This document shows positions 31,434-39,830 of a stretch of 53,978 nt of DNA, piece after piece. The notes under the pieces are model-generated. The model made no database searches. It was not told the origin of the DNA and saw only the letters and a list, made by a program, of their open reading frames with translations. The translations under genes were made by a program, and so were the position numbers. The stretch's first letter is position 1. Every line of letters starts with the position of its first letter. Source of the stretch: Chloroflexota bacterium (lineage in GTDB: Bacteria > Chloroflexota > Anaerolineae > Anaerolineales > Villigracilaceae); the NCBI GenBank assembly GCA_029782225.1, contig JAKOVF010000080.1:1-53978 (forward strand). Direction: 5' to 3'.

Positions 31434-32316
31434 TGTATTTGCTGTGAATCAGATATTCGACCTCTTGAATGCTGCGATTGAATGGCCCGAGTTTTTCCAT
31501 CTTCAAGCTGGTCACCGCAGCAGCCCAAATCCCGGCCTCTTGCGGTGACTTTGAGAGACGCATCGCGACATAGGTTCCGGCACAGGTATCTCCTCGTCCA
31601 CTGCGGCCGCTCAACTGCTGAGCATGGAATTTTAGATCATGGAACTGTTCATTGGCGTAGATCAGCAATCCATCCTTGTGCGTCAGGACAATTTCCTTCG
31701 GGCCCATTTGAGCATAAGCGTGAGCTGCTTTGTAAATATCCGCCTCCCCCGTGAGGTATTCCGCCTCGACAGCATCGGACTTCAGGATATCCACATAAGA
31801 GAGCGTCTCTTTCATTTCGCTCCATGGCTCATACCTCAATTCCTTGTTTCTCAAAACCCGCACAAATCCCTGTACATCGAGCCCAAGCAAAACCTGTTTC
31901 TGATGTAATCGATGAATCACATCCAATCCCACTTCGCCGCGCAGGCTCGAACCGATGATCACCGATTTCGTATCCAGGCCTTCGATATGACCCGCGCTGA
32001 TTGTGCCGGCAGTCGCTGCGACAGATAAGTTACGAACGTCAGGATTTGTCGTCGGATATTCCAGAAGCATACAGGTGGAATGCGGTGTGTACGTTGGGAA
32101 ACAATCAATCCCAGCTTTGAGGAAAGCATCCACCACGCGCTTGTCTTCCTCTGCCAGGCGCGTCACCACTGCGACACTCATCCCAAGGCGGGCAACTGCA
32201 TGGGCTGCATAATTGACGGCTCCTCCATCTACATATGTTGTGCCCGAAGGCGTAATGATGGTGTCCTTTGTGTAATTTCCGATACAGACAATATCGTAGG
32301 TTCCGTGATAGTTCAT
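31414..32316 (-). CDS. PfkB-family carbohydrate kinase
   Basis: A 300-residue ribokinase-fold protein. It shows the N-terminal DIVCIGNYTKDTII and VDGGAVNYAAHAVARLGMSVAVVTRL substrate lid region, SDAVEAEYLTG, and the C-terminal anion-hole/catalytic motif GRSGRGDTCAGTYV with the base Asp. The motif is a variant of the usual GAGD (here GRGD). Members phosphorylate sugars, nucleosides or hydroxymethylpyrimidine; the substrate is not identifiable. It ends overlapping the MBL-fold gene. Confidence 0.87.
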   Translation of the reverse strand: MNYHGTYDIVCIGNYTKDTIITPSGTTYVDGGAVNYAAHAVARLGMSVAVVTRLAEEDKRVVDAFLKAGIDCFPTYTPHSTCMLLEYPTTNPDVRNLSVAATAGTISAGHIEGLDTKSVIIGSSLRGEVGLDVIHRLHQKQVLLGLDVQGFVRVLRNKELRYEPWSEMKETLSYVDILKSDAVEAEYLTGEADIYKAAHAYAQMGPKEIVLTHKDGLLIYANEQFHDLKFHAQQLSGRSGRGDTCAGTYVAMRLSKSPQEAGIWAAAVTSLKMEKLGPFNRSIQEVEYLIHSKYNGKVYA

Positions 32317-32352
32317 ATGATTTGAAGACCTTTCAAAGAAGATAAATGCGCT

Positions 32353-33342
32353 TCATCGAAGCACAAACTGGATCAAGATCCAGTAAAACCCCGCGCCGAC
32401 CAATGCGGTGGCCGGGATCGTAAGGAGCCAGGCGACGGCAATCTCCTGAACCACACCCCAGCGGACCTTATTCACTCGTTCAGCCGCGCCAACTCCCATA
32501 ATGGTCGAGCTGACCACCTGAGTAGTACTCACAGGTCCGCCAAAGAGAGAAGCGCCCAGGATGACAGTAGCGGATGCAAACTGGGATGCAATGGCATCCA
32601 CTGGCCGGATCTTGTAAAATTTCCCTCCAAGAGTGCGGATCAATTTCCAGCCCCCGACCGCGGTTCCTAATGCAATCATCGCCGCACAGCTAATAATGAC
32701 CCAAATAGGAACCTCGAATACTTTAAGGAACCCACTTGTGACAAGCGCGAGGGTAATAATCCCCATCGTCTTTTGTGCATCATTGGCTCCGTGACTTAAT
32801 GCAAGTGCGAGCGCGGTAATAAGTTGGCTTTTCTTGAAAAAAGTGTTGATTCCCGGCGTTGCATTCCATGAAAGCCTCAAAACGAGGCGCAAAACCAGAT
32901 AGCCAAATACAAACCCGATGAGGGGCGAGGTCAACAGGGCAATGAGGATTTTCTCCATCCCTGCCAGTTTTATGGCCTGCCAACCGGCTCCCATCATCAC
33001 TGAGCCAACAAAGCCTCCGACGAGCGCATGCGAGGAACTGCTGGGGAAACCGAGATACCAGGTCAGCAGATCCCAGAGAATCGCGCTTCCCAGCGCTGCG
33101 ATGAGGACCGTCGTGCTGATAGTGTCGGCCGCGACAACTTCATGGCCGATCGTGTTCGCCACAGCCACACCAAAAATGAACGGTCCGGAAAACTCCGCGA
33201 CCGCGGTCATTCCCAGGGCAACCCGGGGCGAAAATGCCCTCGAGGAGATCATCGTCGCGACGATGTTGCTCGAATCGTGAATTCCGTTCAGGAAGTCAAA
33301 GAGAAGCGCTAGCCCAATGACAACGACAACGAATACAGACAC
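32353..33342 (-). CDS. PiT-family inorganic phosphate transporter
   Basis: A 329-residue membrane protein with about ten helices. Both PiT signatures are present: FDFLNGIHDSSNIVATMISSRA at the N-terminus and LSHGANDAQKTMGIITLAL in the middle, as well as a C-terminal GGPVSTTQVVSSTIMG. I start at a GTG at 33342 (MSVFVVVVIGL) because GGAG lies 7 bases upstream; a TTG at 33348 is the alternative. It is 15 bp after the DUF47 gene, a near-universal partner. In this region it could equilibrate phosphate released by the many HAD proteins. Confidence 0.95.
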   Translation of the reverse strand: MSVFVVVVIGLALLFDFLNGIHDSSNIVATMISSRAFSPRVALGMTAVAEFSGPFIFGVAVANTIGHEVVAADTISTTVLIAALGSAILWDLLTWYLGFPSSSSHALVGGFVGSVMMGAGWQAIKLAGMEKILIALLTSPLIGFVFGYLVLRLVLRLSWNATPGINTFFKKSQLITALALALSHGANDAQKTMGIITLALVTSGFLKVFEVPIWVIISCAAMIALGTAVGGWKLIRTLGGKFYKIRPVDAIASQFASATVILGASLFGGPVSTTQVVSSTIMGVGAAERVNKVRWGVVQEIAVAWLLTIPATALVGAGFYWILIQFVLR

Positions 33343-33357
33343 ATTCAATCTCCTGCC

Positions 33358-33978
33358 CTAAGCCATCTTGACCACGATATCGGCGAAAACATTGGCAGCC
33401 TCATCGCCCCGGTCCGCCGCGTTACTGAGATGGCGGTACACCTCACGTGACTTTAACATCTTGACTACGTGCCCGATATCTTCCACACCGCTGAAAAGGT
33501 CCGCAATGGCTTCCCGGTAAACATCTTCCACTCGATTTTCGAGAGCCTTGGCGCGTTGAGCATGATCACTGGATACACTCGGATGCTCTTCCAGGCAATT
33601 CACCGCCAGAAAAAGTTCATACGCTGCGTCCCTCAAGAGGGATGCCATACGCTGCATGTAAGGTGTGGGCTTCACCCGCAGGATTTCCATTTCGCTAACC
33701 GTACTGTAGGCATAATCAAGCACGTCGTCGATCCTTCGGGAAAGAGCAAAGATATCCTCACGGTCAAAAGGAGTGACGAAGGTCTTGTTCAGCTCATCGA
33801 TCAGGATGCGGCGGGCCTCATCGGCTTCTTTCTCTTTCCTTGTGAGCGTTGCCGCGGCTTTTCCATCCATGTTTTCCATGTAATCCTTGAGAGCCTGCAT
33901 GCCTTCCAATGTCAGTGAAGCCTGATCATGGATCAACTTGATAAATTTGTCCTGTCGTTTCTTGAATAGGATACGCAT
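33358..33978 (-). CDS. DUF47/PhoU-like phosphate transport regulator
   Basis: A 206-residue all-helical cytoplasmic protein of the PIT-accessory (DUF47) family: FIKLIHDQASLTLEGMQALKDYM, VTPFDREDIFALSRRIDDVLDYAYS and SREVYRHLSNAADRGDEAANVFADIVVKMA. The EDIFALSRRIDDVLD segment carries the E/DxxxD motifs that bind metal in PhoU-like proteins. It immediately precedes the PiT gene and is expected to control phosphate flux through it. Confidence 0.93.
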   Translation of the reverse strand: MRILFKKRQDKFIKLIHDQASLTLEGMQALKDYMENMDGKAAATLTRKEKEADEARRILIDELNKTFVTPFDREDIFALSRRIDDVLDYAYSTVSEMEILRVKPTPYMQRMASLLRDAAYELFLAVNCLEEHPSVSSDHAQRAKALENRVEDVYREAIADLFSGVEDIGHVVKMLKSREVYRHLSNAADRGDEAANVFADIVVKMA

Positions 33979-33993
33979 AGGAGATCATCCTTC

Positions 33994-35664
33994 TTAGATA
34001 GCTTTGATGCAGCCGTGTTGAGCTAAATATTTCAGGCCAGCTTTCACCTGTTCCGGTGTGTTGGAGGCAAGAAGTTCCAGAGTCCGAATGGCATCGGACG
34101 GCAAATAAGAAGCCACCAGATCAAAATCCACTTCACCCAGACCCGGGGCGAGGTGGTCACTGACCCCTTTGACATCATGCAGATGAGTTTCAATGATGCG
34201 AGAGGCATAACGTCGCAGCCATTCTTCGCGCGGGTAGAAACCGAGGCGATCCATGGCCTGCGCGTGACCCACATCATAGACAAAGCCGAGTCGCTCCGGG
34301 CCCGCCAGCTTCATCAGTTCACCGATCTCATCGAGGCTGGGAATATCAAAGTAGTGGTAGCGATTCTCAAGTCCGAGACGGATGCGATGCGGATGGACAT
34401 AGTCCAAGAGCTCTTGCAGACTCTTCTTCAACGCCTCCAAACGCGGACCGATGAGGCTGGCGCGCGTTTCGATCAGCCTTTGCTTGATGCCTCGGTATTC
34501 TTCTGTCGCCATCAAACCAGCGTCGAACAGTTTCCGCAACTGCTTCTCCAGCGTCAAATCTCCGGAGACCATGCCGCAGTGGACCACAATGACCGGCAAG
34601 TCCCACTGCCTGGCAAGATCAATACTGCGCTTAATCGAGTCCACGCCGCGCTGGCGACATTCTTCGTCTGGCGAAGAGATCAGCCAATCGCGCTCTTTCA
34701 GTTCTTCTGTGGAAATATCTGCCGGGCATGGCTCATGGATGCTGCTCAACTTATGCCGGCCGGGATCGACACCATCGAGCATCGCTGAATTCATTTGATG
34801 ATTCAATTCGACCGAAGCAAAGCCCAATCTCCTTGCGCCTTCCAGCAAATCCGGGAGGCGTGGAAAATTCCTCTTCAGCCACATAGTTGAAAGCGATGCA
34901 TCAAATCTGGGCCCGATCTCTTTTCTGTTTTCCACTTCGGGAAATAATTCAAGCAGATCCTTCAAATCGTCAATGTAATGATCGGCAATCACATCAGGAA
35001 AATCGGCCCGATGTGCCGGAAAGGCCTGAGAATCCCGGCGGATGATCACCTTTGCAAATCCGGCTTTTCTGGAGGCTTCCACATCACGATCGAGGCGATC
35101 CCCAACATAAGCGCAGTTTTCCGGCTGGGCATTCATTCTGTGTGCTGCTTCCAGAAGGATGGCAGGGTCCGGTTTTCGCATCCCGACCTTGCAGGACAGG
35201 ATCACGGTTTCAAAACAGCCTGCGATCTCCTGCTCCTTTAAAGCTCGCGGCACTTCGACGCTGCTGACCGTGTTGCTGACGATCCCAAGGCGGTAGCCGC
35301 GTCGGAACAAAGCAAGGATCGTTTCTTTCGTCTCAGGGAATAGAATACGCGTGGCTGTAGCTTCACGCCACAGTTGATTCAGCTCGATTGCGAGCTTTTC
35401 GACATGGTCAACCGGCCATTCTGGAAGCATCCACTTCGTCCACAATTTTTGCTCGTCTAATTCAGTCAGCGTTTCTCTGGCCCACTTGATGTACTGCCGT
35501 GAGCGCCCAACGAGAAGCTGGACGAATTTCTCCGGAGACTCACTGGCGCCAATCAATGCCATGATCTGAGAAACCTTCTCCTGTTTTGCAGCCTCAGACG
35601 TGGGGATGGAGTTCCGAAGCGTGCCCCCCATGTCAAATAAGATAACTTCGATGTTCGCAGTCAT
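33994..35664 (-). CDS. Fusion of HAD-superfamily phosphatase-like and TIM-barrel epimerase/isomerase-like domains
   Basis: A 556-residue two-domain protein. Residues 1-245 are a HAD subfamily I domain: motif I VILFDMGGTLRN (nucleophile Asp present, the usual +2 Asp replaced by Gly), motif II GIVSNT, motif III/IV KVGMRKPDPAI and AYVGDRLDRDVEASRKAGF. Residues about 260-556 form a xylose-isomerase-like TIM barrel (FPRLPDLLEGARRLGFASVELN, VIVVHCGMVSGD, IRLGLENRYHYFDIPSLDEIGELM, GFVYDVGHAQAM, IIETHLHDVKG) with metal-ligand-type Glu, Asp, His residues. It may dephosphorylate and isomerise one sugar phosphate in sequence. It is followed after 15 bp by the DUF47 gene. Confidence 0.88.
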   Translation of the reverse strand: MTANIEVILFDMGGTLRNSIPTSEAAKQEKVSQIMALIGASESPEKFVQLLVGRSRQYIKWARETLTELDEQKLWTKWMLPEWPVDHVEKLAIELNQLWREATATRILFPETKETILALFRRGYRLGIVSNTVSSVEVPRALKEQEIAGCFETVILSCKVGMRKPDPAILLEAAHRMNAQPENCAYVGDRLDRDVEASRKAGFAKVIIRRDSQAFPAHRADFPDVIADHYIDDLKDLLELFPEVENRKEIGPRFDASLSTMWLKRNFPRLPDLLEGARRLGFASVELNHQMNSAMLDGVDPGRHKLSSIHEPCPADISTEELKERDWLISSPDEECRQRGVDSIKRSIDLARQWDLPVIVVHCGMVSGDLTLEKQLRKLFDAGLMATEEYRGIKQRLIETRASLIGPRLEALKKSLQELLDYVHPHRIRLGLENRYHYFDIPSLDEIGELMKLAGPERLGFVYDVGHAQAMDRLGFYPREEWLRRYASRIIETHLHDVKGVSDHLAPGLGEVDFDLVASYLPSDAIRTLELLASNTPEQVKAGLKYLAQHGCIKAI

Positions 35665-35697
35665 GTAAATTCCTTACCTTTATAAGATAGCGCCTAT

Positions 35698-37116
35698 CTA
35701 AGAAATGATCGTCAGTTTCAATAAATCCGAAAAGGTCGTGACAAAATAGTCGGCTTCGGCATCCGGGTCTTGATTGAACGCAATCGTTGTCATTCCAACC
35801 GTTTTGGCGCCTTCGAGTTCGGATGTCTTGTGACCAACAAAGGCTGCCTGCCCCGCATCAATTCCAAGTTGTTCAAGAGCAGCGCAATAAATTTTGGGGT
35901 CAGGCTTACGTATCCCTAATTCTTTTGATGAGACAACCGAGTCCCAGACATGGCCAAAGCCGCCGCGTTCAAACCAGTTGAACTTGGCATGAAGCGGATT
36001 GGCGGTGTCGGTCACGATGCCGAGCAAATATCCTTTTTCCTTTAGTGCAAGCAGTGTTTCTTTCACGCCCTCAAAGAACTCGACGTTGTTATCGTCGTCT
36101 TCCAGGGCCTGTTTCCCTCGCTCAACCTGCTCTGCTTGCGTGATCCCGTATCCGCGCAGAATCTCTTCGCGGTATTGATCCTGGGTTACCTCCCCACGAT
36201 AGGCCTGCTCATAGAAGATCTCTTTTTCTTCACGGTGATGTTGATCCCCCTCAATCGCTAATTCTCGAAGAAAAGATTTGAAGTTGCCTCCCCGGTTGGG
36301 CCGATAATAGAGAATATCACCAGCATCGAACAGGATCGCGCGAATTGGACCAATCGATGTAACATTTTCAGGTTGGTGCGACGCCGCCCTCAGGATATCA
36401 AGCAGACCGGTCATATTTTCGATCACTGCATCGGGTGTTGCCCCTGCATCGTTTTCGCCGTGCTCGAAATCATGTCGGATTTGGATCGCCAGACCAAACC
36501 CTGCCCGGCGGGCTCCATCAATATCTCTCACAACGCGGTCACCGACATAGGCGCAGGCACTGGTTGGAACATTGGCAAGCCGAGCCGCATAATGGAATAT
36601 GGCGGGGTCCGGCTTGCGGCGGCCGTATTCACTAGATAATACAATCGGATCAAAATAATGACGAATGCCGTACTCAACCAAATTCGTGGGGACCTGCCCA
36701 CGGCTGTTGACATTACTAATCAGCCCAATTTTCAACCCCATGTTCTTAATGGCTTCCAGAACCGCCGGGATCTCCGGTCGCATTTTGCGTTCATAAAAAT
36801 GAGTTTCGATAAAAAGCATCAAATCTTCGGCGATTCCCGCCAGCTTTGCTGCATCAACTGAATATCCCGGCAAAATATATTCACACCAGACTTGCTGGGG
36901 GGGGAATTCATCCAGGGTCTCTATGCTCCAGCTTTTGTAGCGCTGTAATCCGCTAAAGATGACTTCATAAAGCTGCTCATTATCCATCTGCAGATCAATG
37001 CCAGCCCGGCGAAGCCGTTCCTGAATCTCAAGTGTGGCTTTCAGGCGAAGTTCACGCGTGAACCCAAAAGTCTCGATTGTCCCTCCCATGTCAAAGAAAA
37101 CTGCCTGTATCGTCAT
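35698..37116 (-). CDS. Tandem HAD-superfamily protein (two HAD domains)
   Basis: A 472-residue protein made of two HAD domains. Domain 1 (about 1-235) has FFDMGGTIETFG, GLISNVN, GRRKPDPAIFHYAARLA and AYVGDRVVRDIDGARRAGFG. Domain 2 (about 248-472) has ILFDAGDILYYRP, GIVTDTANPLHAKF, LGIRKPDPKIYCAALEQLG and AFVGHKTSELEGAKTVGM. Both keep the nucleophile Asp but lack the second motif-I Asp, and domain 2 has His in place of Asp in VGD. Domain 2 may therefore be weakened or specialised. I use the ATG at 37116 rather than a GTG nine codons upstream. It is 33 bp before the HAD-TIM fusion gene. Confidence 0.85.
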   Translation of the reverse strand: MTIQAVFFDMGGTIETFGFTRELRLKATLEIQERLRRAGIDLQMDNEQLYEVIFSGLQRYKSWSIETLDEFPPQQVWCEYILPGYSVDAAKLAGIAEDLMLFIETHFYERKMRPEIPAVLEAIKNMGLKIGLISNVNSRGQVPTNLVEYGIRHYFDPIVLSSEYGRRKPDPAIFHYAARLANVPTSACAYVGDRVVRDIDGARRAGFGLAIQIRHDFEHGENDAGATPDAVIENMTGLLDILRAASHQPENVTSIGPIRAILFDAGDILYYRPNRGGNFKSFLRELAIEGDQHHREEKEIFYEQAYRGEVTQDQYREEILRGYGITQAEQVERGKQALEDDDNNVEFFEGVKETLLALKEKGYLLGIVTDTANPLHAKFNWFERGGFGHVWDSVVSSKELGIRKPDPKIYCAALEQLGIDAGQAAFVGHKTSELEGAKTVGMTTIAFNQDPDAEADYFVTTFSDLLKLTIIS

Positions 37117-37241
37117 CCCGCTTGTCTCCAAATTTGAAAACACTTCACCATAACGTTCTGGCTAGACCTATCGGCCAGACGCTTGTTTGTATCTTGGTTT
37201 TTTGAAGAACGGCCTAATCGTTGAGGTAAATACCTGCCAGG

Positions 37242-37278
37242 TCTTTGGACATGGACGTAGACTGTCCATGTCCAAAGA
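37242..37278 (-). terminator. Perfect 15-bp inverted repeat after the substrate-binding protein gene
   Basis: TCTTTGGACATGGAC (37242-37256) and GTCCATGTCCAAAGA (37264-37278) are perfect inverted repeats with a 7-base loop, 28 bases beyond the leftward stop at 37306. It should end most ABC-operon transcripts before the HAD genes, though no T-tract follows. Smaller palindromes, such as AGGTAAATACCT, lie just downstream. Confidence 0.7.
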
Positions 37279-37305
37279 TATTTACTAGGCTCCTACTGAA
37301 CTCGT

Positions 37306-38574
37306 TTAATCACCTGGAGCAGAAAGTAGCTCGGCAGCGAAGAAGTCGCGTACTTTGCTGTTGTTTGCCCAGGCGAACGCATCATCACTGGACCAGACCT
37401 TGATCTCGGTAATATTGGGCGCGCCATCCCAGGCAGTAAGGTTGTAATTCCCGGGGAAAGTGCCGACCTTATTCCAGGGCTTGAAGCCATCCTGTTCGAG
37501 AACAAACTTTATGAACAGTTTGGCCGCATTGGGATGTGGAGCTTTATTGGCAATGGCCACATAATTGGATTTAAGGATCCCGATGACCGGTTTTATGGTC
37601 AGGCAGGGCGCCATGGCTAATTCTCCATTGAGGGTACCATCATAGCTGTCCCAACCGGTGAAGCCATACCCGGGTTCTGCCGTTTTGTCCATACCGATGG
37701 ATGCAAATGCTGTGTCAACTTCATCACCACCGGGTTCCAGGACAGGCTGATTCTGGGCCAGCTTCCGAATGAATAAATAGCCTGCATTCTCGGGTGCCAC
37801 ACCGAAGGCATCTGCTGCGGCAGCCGGATCAGTGGTCCAATCCTTGCCGTAGAATTCCTTATAGGCCACTGCCATATCGTCCGCATGGTCCACGATCAGG
37901 GTGAACTTGGCCGTCGTGCTGGGATCCGCGAGCGGATTCTCAATGAATACCTTCCCTGCCAGCGAGGGATCGACCAGTTGCCACCAGTTTGTGATCGGGC
38001 AGCCTTCCGGGTGGATCTCCTGGTTATAACCCCATACATCGACGGAGTGCCGCTCAACGGCGAAGGGGCGTTCTTTGGTTACTGCTGGATTTGAATAACC
38101 ATCAGGGACAAACGACCAGATCCATTGATTGGGCGCAAATAAGCCATACAAGATGTGCCCGTCACTGTTGAACCAGACATCGGCAACAACGTTCCCGGCT
38201 TCCTGTTCGGCCTGCATCTTGGTGGAGATGCCATCAGTATCCCCGCCTTCAAGCTTGATATCCGGGTATAACTCATTCCATGTATCGAGCAGTTTCTCGA
38301 ATTTGGATGAGTTGGCATAGACCGTCACGGATCCTTCCTTTTTCGCGGCCGCTTCGATTGCCGCCCAATCCAGGGATGCCGGTTGGTAGGGTCCGACGCC
38401 ATTATCCTTCGCCCATTGCTCAGCCGCACTGAGAGGCACTTCAGCGGCTGGTGGCTGGGTGGCAGCAGGGGGTTGGGTGACAGCGGGAGGCTGGGTTGCA
38501 GCCGGTGTGCCGCCGCAGCCTGCGACTAGGCTGAGCAACACAATCAGAGTCATTAACTTTACGAACGTTTTCAT
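37306..38574 (-). CDS. ABC importer substrate-binding lipoprotein (AfuA/FbpA-like)
   Basis: A 422-residue lipoprotein: signal peptide with lipobox LVAGC (Cys20), then a TQPPA-repeat Pro/Thr linker (about 24-45) typical of surface lipoproteins in Chloroflexota-like bacteria, then a periplasmic-binding fold of the SBP_bac_6 / iron(III)-AfuA kind (EGSVTVYANSSKFEKLLDTWNELYPDIKLEGGDTDGISTKMQAEQEAGNVVADVWF). This family includes ferric-ion, hexose-phosphate (AfuA), and aminoethylphosphonate binders. I see no FbpA-type tyrosine pair for iron. The linked SIS regulator, HAD proteins and phosphate transporter favour an organophosphate ligand. A GAGGAG site precedes the ATG; a 15-bp inverted repeat follows. 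Confidence 0.88.
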   Translation of the reverse strand: MKTFVKLMTLIVLLSLVAGCGGTPAATQPPAVTQPPAATQPPAAEVPLSAAEQWAKDNGVGPYQPASLDWAAIEAAAKKEGSVTVYANSSKFEKLLDTWNELYPDIKLEGGDTDGISTKMQAEQEAGNVVADVWFNSDGHILYGLFAPNQWIWSFVPDGYSNPAVTKERPFAVERHSVDVWGYNQEIHPEGCPITNWWQLVDPSLAGKVFIENPLADPSTTAKFTLIVDHADDMAVAYKEFYGKDWTTDPAAAADAFGVAPENAGYLFIRKLAQNQPVLEPGGDEVDTAFASIGMDKTAEPGYGFTGWDSYDGTLNGELAMAPCLTIKPVIGILKSNYVAIANKAPHPNAAKLFIKFVLEQDGFKPWNKVGTFPGNYNLTAWDGAPNITEIKVWSSDDAFAWANNSKVRDFFAAELLSAPGD

Positions 38575-38736
38575 TTCTTTCTCCTCAACAGAACATGGTC
38601 AGGAAATGGATTTGTGAAACGAAACATAACATTCATGAAGCACAATTTATTCGATTCTCCTCCTTTCGGCTCGTGATTTTCAATGTCATTGATCATCCAG
38701 GTTGGAATCCCGAAAAGCAGCTTGCCTGCACTCAAG

Positions 38737-39819
38737 TTAGCAAGCAATCAGGTTCCCGCTCTCTTGGTCGTATAGATTGATCGTGTTTGGATCGAACTTC
38801 AGCCAGATCTTGTCATCCATCTTGATATGGCTGATCCCCATCACCTTAACGGTGATCTCCAGATCCTGCTGGCGGGCGACGATGGTTGTATCGGCTCCAG
38901 AGGGCAGCACAGAGTAAGCCCTGAATTCCGTTGCTCCGGCAACCGGCGATTCCGAAATGGCTATATCTTCCGGTCTCACACCAACCACAACTTTACCGGT
39001 GGCGTTATGCGTATCCATGCTGAGCTTGAAATTCCCCAGGTCAACACAGTTTTTCTCGCTAATGACGCTCTCCAGCAGATTCACCTTTGGATTACCAATG
39101 AAATCCGCCACGAACAGGTTGGCCGGGTAATGGTAAACGCGGTCAGGGGTGTCCAGCTGCTGGATCACACCTTCCCGCATCACCGCAATACGCGAAGACA
39201 TCGTGAGCGCCTCCACCTGGTCGTGCGTAACGTAAATTGTCGTAGCCCCGGAAACATGGTGCAGCCGCTTTAATTCCGAGCGCATGTCCATCCGCAGGCG
39301 CGCATCCAGGTTGGACAAGGGTTCATCCATCAGGAAGACCTTGGGACGGTAAGCTAACATGCGCGCCAGGGCGATGCGCTGCTGCTGCCCACCACTCATT
39401 TCGCGCGGGTAGCGGTCTTCATACCCTTCCATCTTCATTTCCGCCAGCGATTCTTTGACACGCTTTTGCATCTCCTCTTTAGGCATTTTTTGGATCTCGA
39501 GTGCAAAAGTGATATTCTTTTCCACCTTCATGTGCGGCCATAGGGCATAGTTCTGGAAGACCAGGCCAAGTTCGCGGTTCCCGGAAGGCAACGAGATGCC
39601 CTTATCGTAGGAGAAAACCAGCTTATCGCCGATGTAGATTTCGCCTCCATCAGGGTCTTCCAGACCAGCTACACAGCGCAGCAGGGTCGTCTTTCCACAG
39701 CCTGAAGGTCCGAGCAGGGTAAGGAATGCTCCTGCTTCGATATCCAGGCTAACAGTGTTGACCGCAGCAACTTTGCCGAAATGTTTGCTAAGATTTTTTA
39801 TGGTGATTGTTGTAGCCAT
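38737..39819 (-). CDS. ABC importer ATPase (FbpC/AfuC/PotA type)
   Basis: A 360-residue ATPase with Walker A GPSGCGKTT, Q-loop FQNYALWPH, signature MSGGQQQRIALARML, Walker B VFLMDEPLSNLD and H-loop THDQ, followed by a C-terminal TOBE regulatory domain (about 240-360, VVGVRPEDIAIS). It pairs with the fused permease encoded 11 bp upstream and the lipoprotein encoded downstream. TOBE domains in this class often sense small anions or substrates. The substrate follows that of the binding protein, which is not proven. Confidence 0.94.
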   Translation of the reverse strand: MATTITIKNLSKHFGKVAAVNTVSLDIEAGAFLTLLGPSGCGKTTLLRCVAGLEDPDGGEIYIGDKLVFSYDKGISLPSGNRELGLVFQNYALWPHMKVEKNITFALEIQKMPKEEMQKRVKESLAEMKMEGYEDRYPREMSGGQQQRIALARMLAYRPKVFLMDEPLSNLDARLRMDMRSELKRLHHVSGATTIYVTHDQVEALTMSSRIAVMREGVIQQLDTPDRVYHYPANLFVADFIGNPKVNLLESVISEKNCVDLGNFKLSMDTHNATGKVVVGVRPEDIAISESPVAGATEFRAYSVLPSGADTTIVARQQDLEITVKVMGISHIKMDDKIWLKFDPNTINLYDQESGNLIAC

Positions 39820-39830
39820 GATTTCCTCTC

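Noticed and set aside
37306..38574. A plain ferric-iron transporter
   Set aside because: The family includes iron binders, but I saw no FbpA-like tyrosine pair, and the SIS regulator, HAD proteins and PiT point to phosphorylated substrates. Not excluded.
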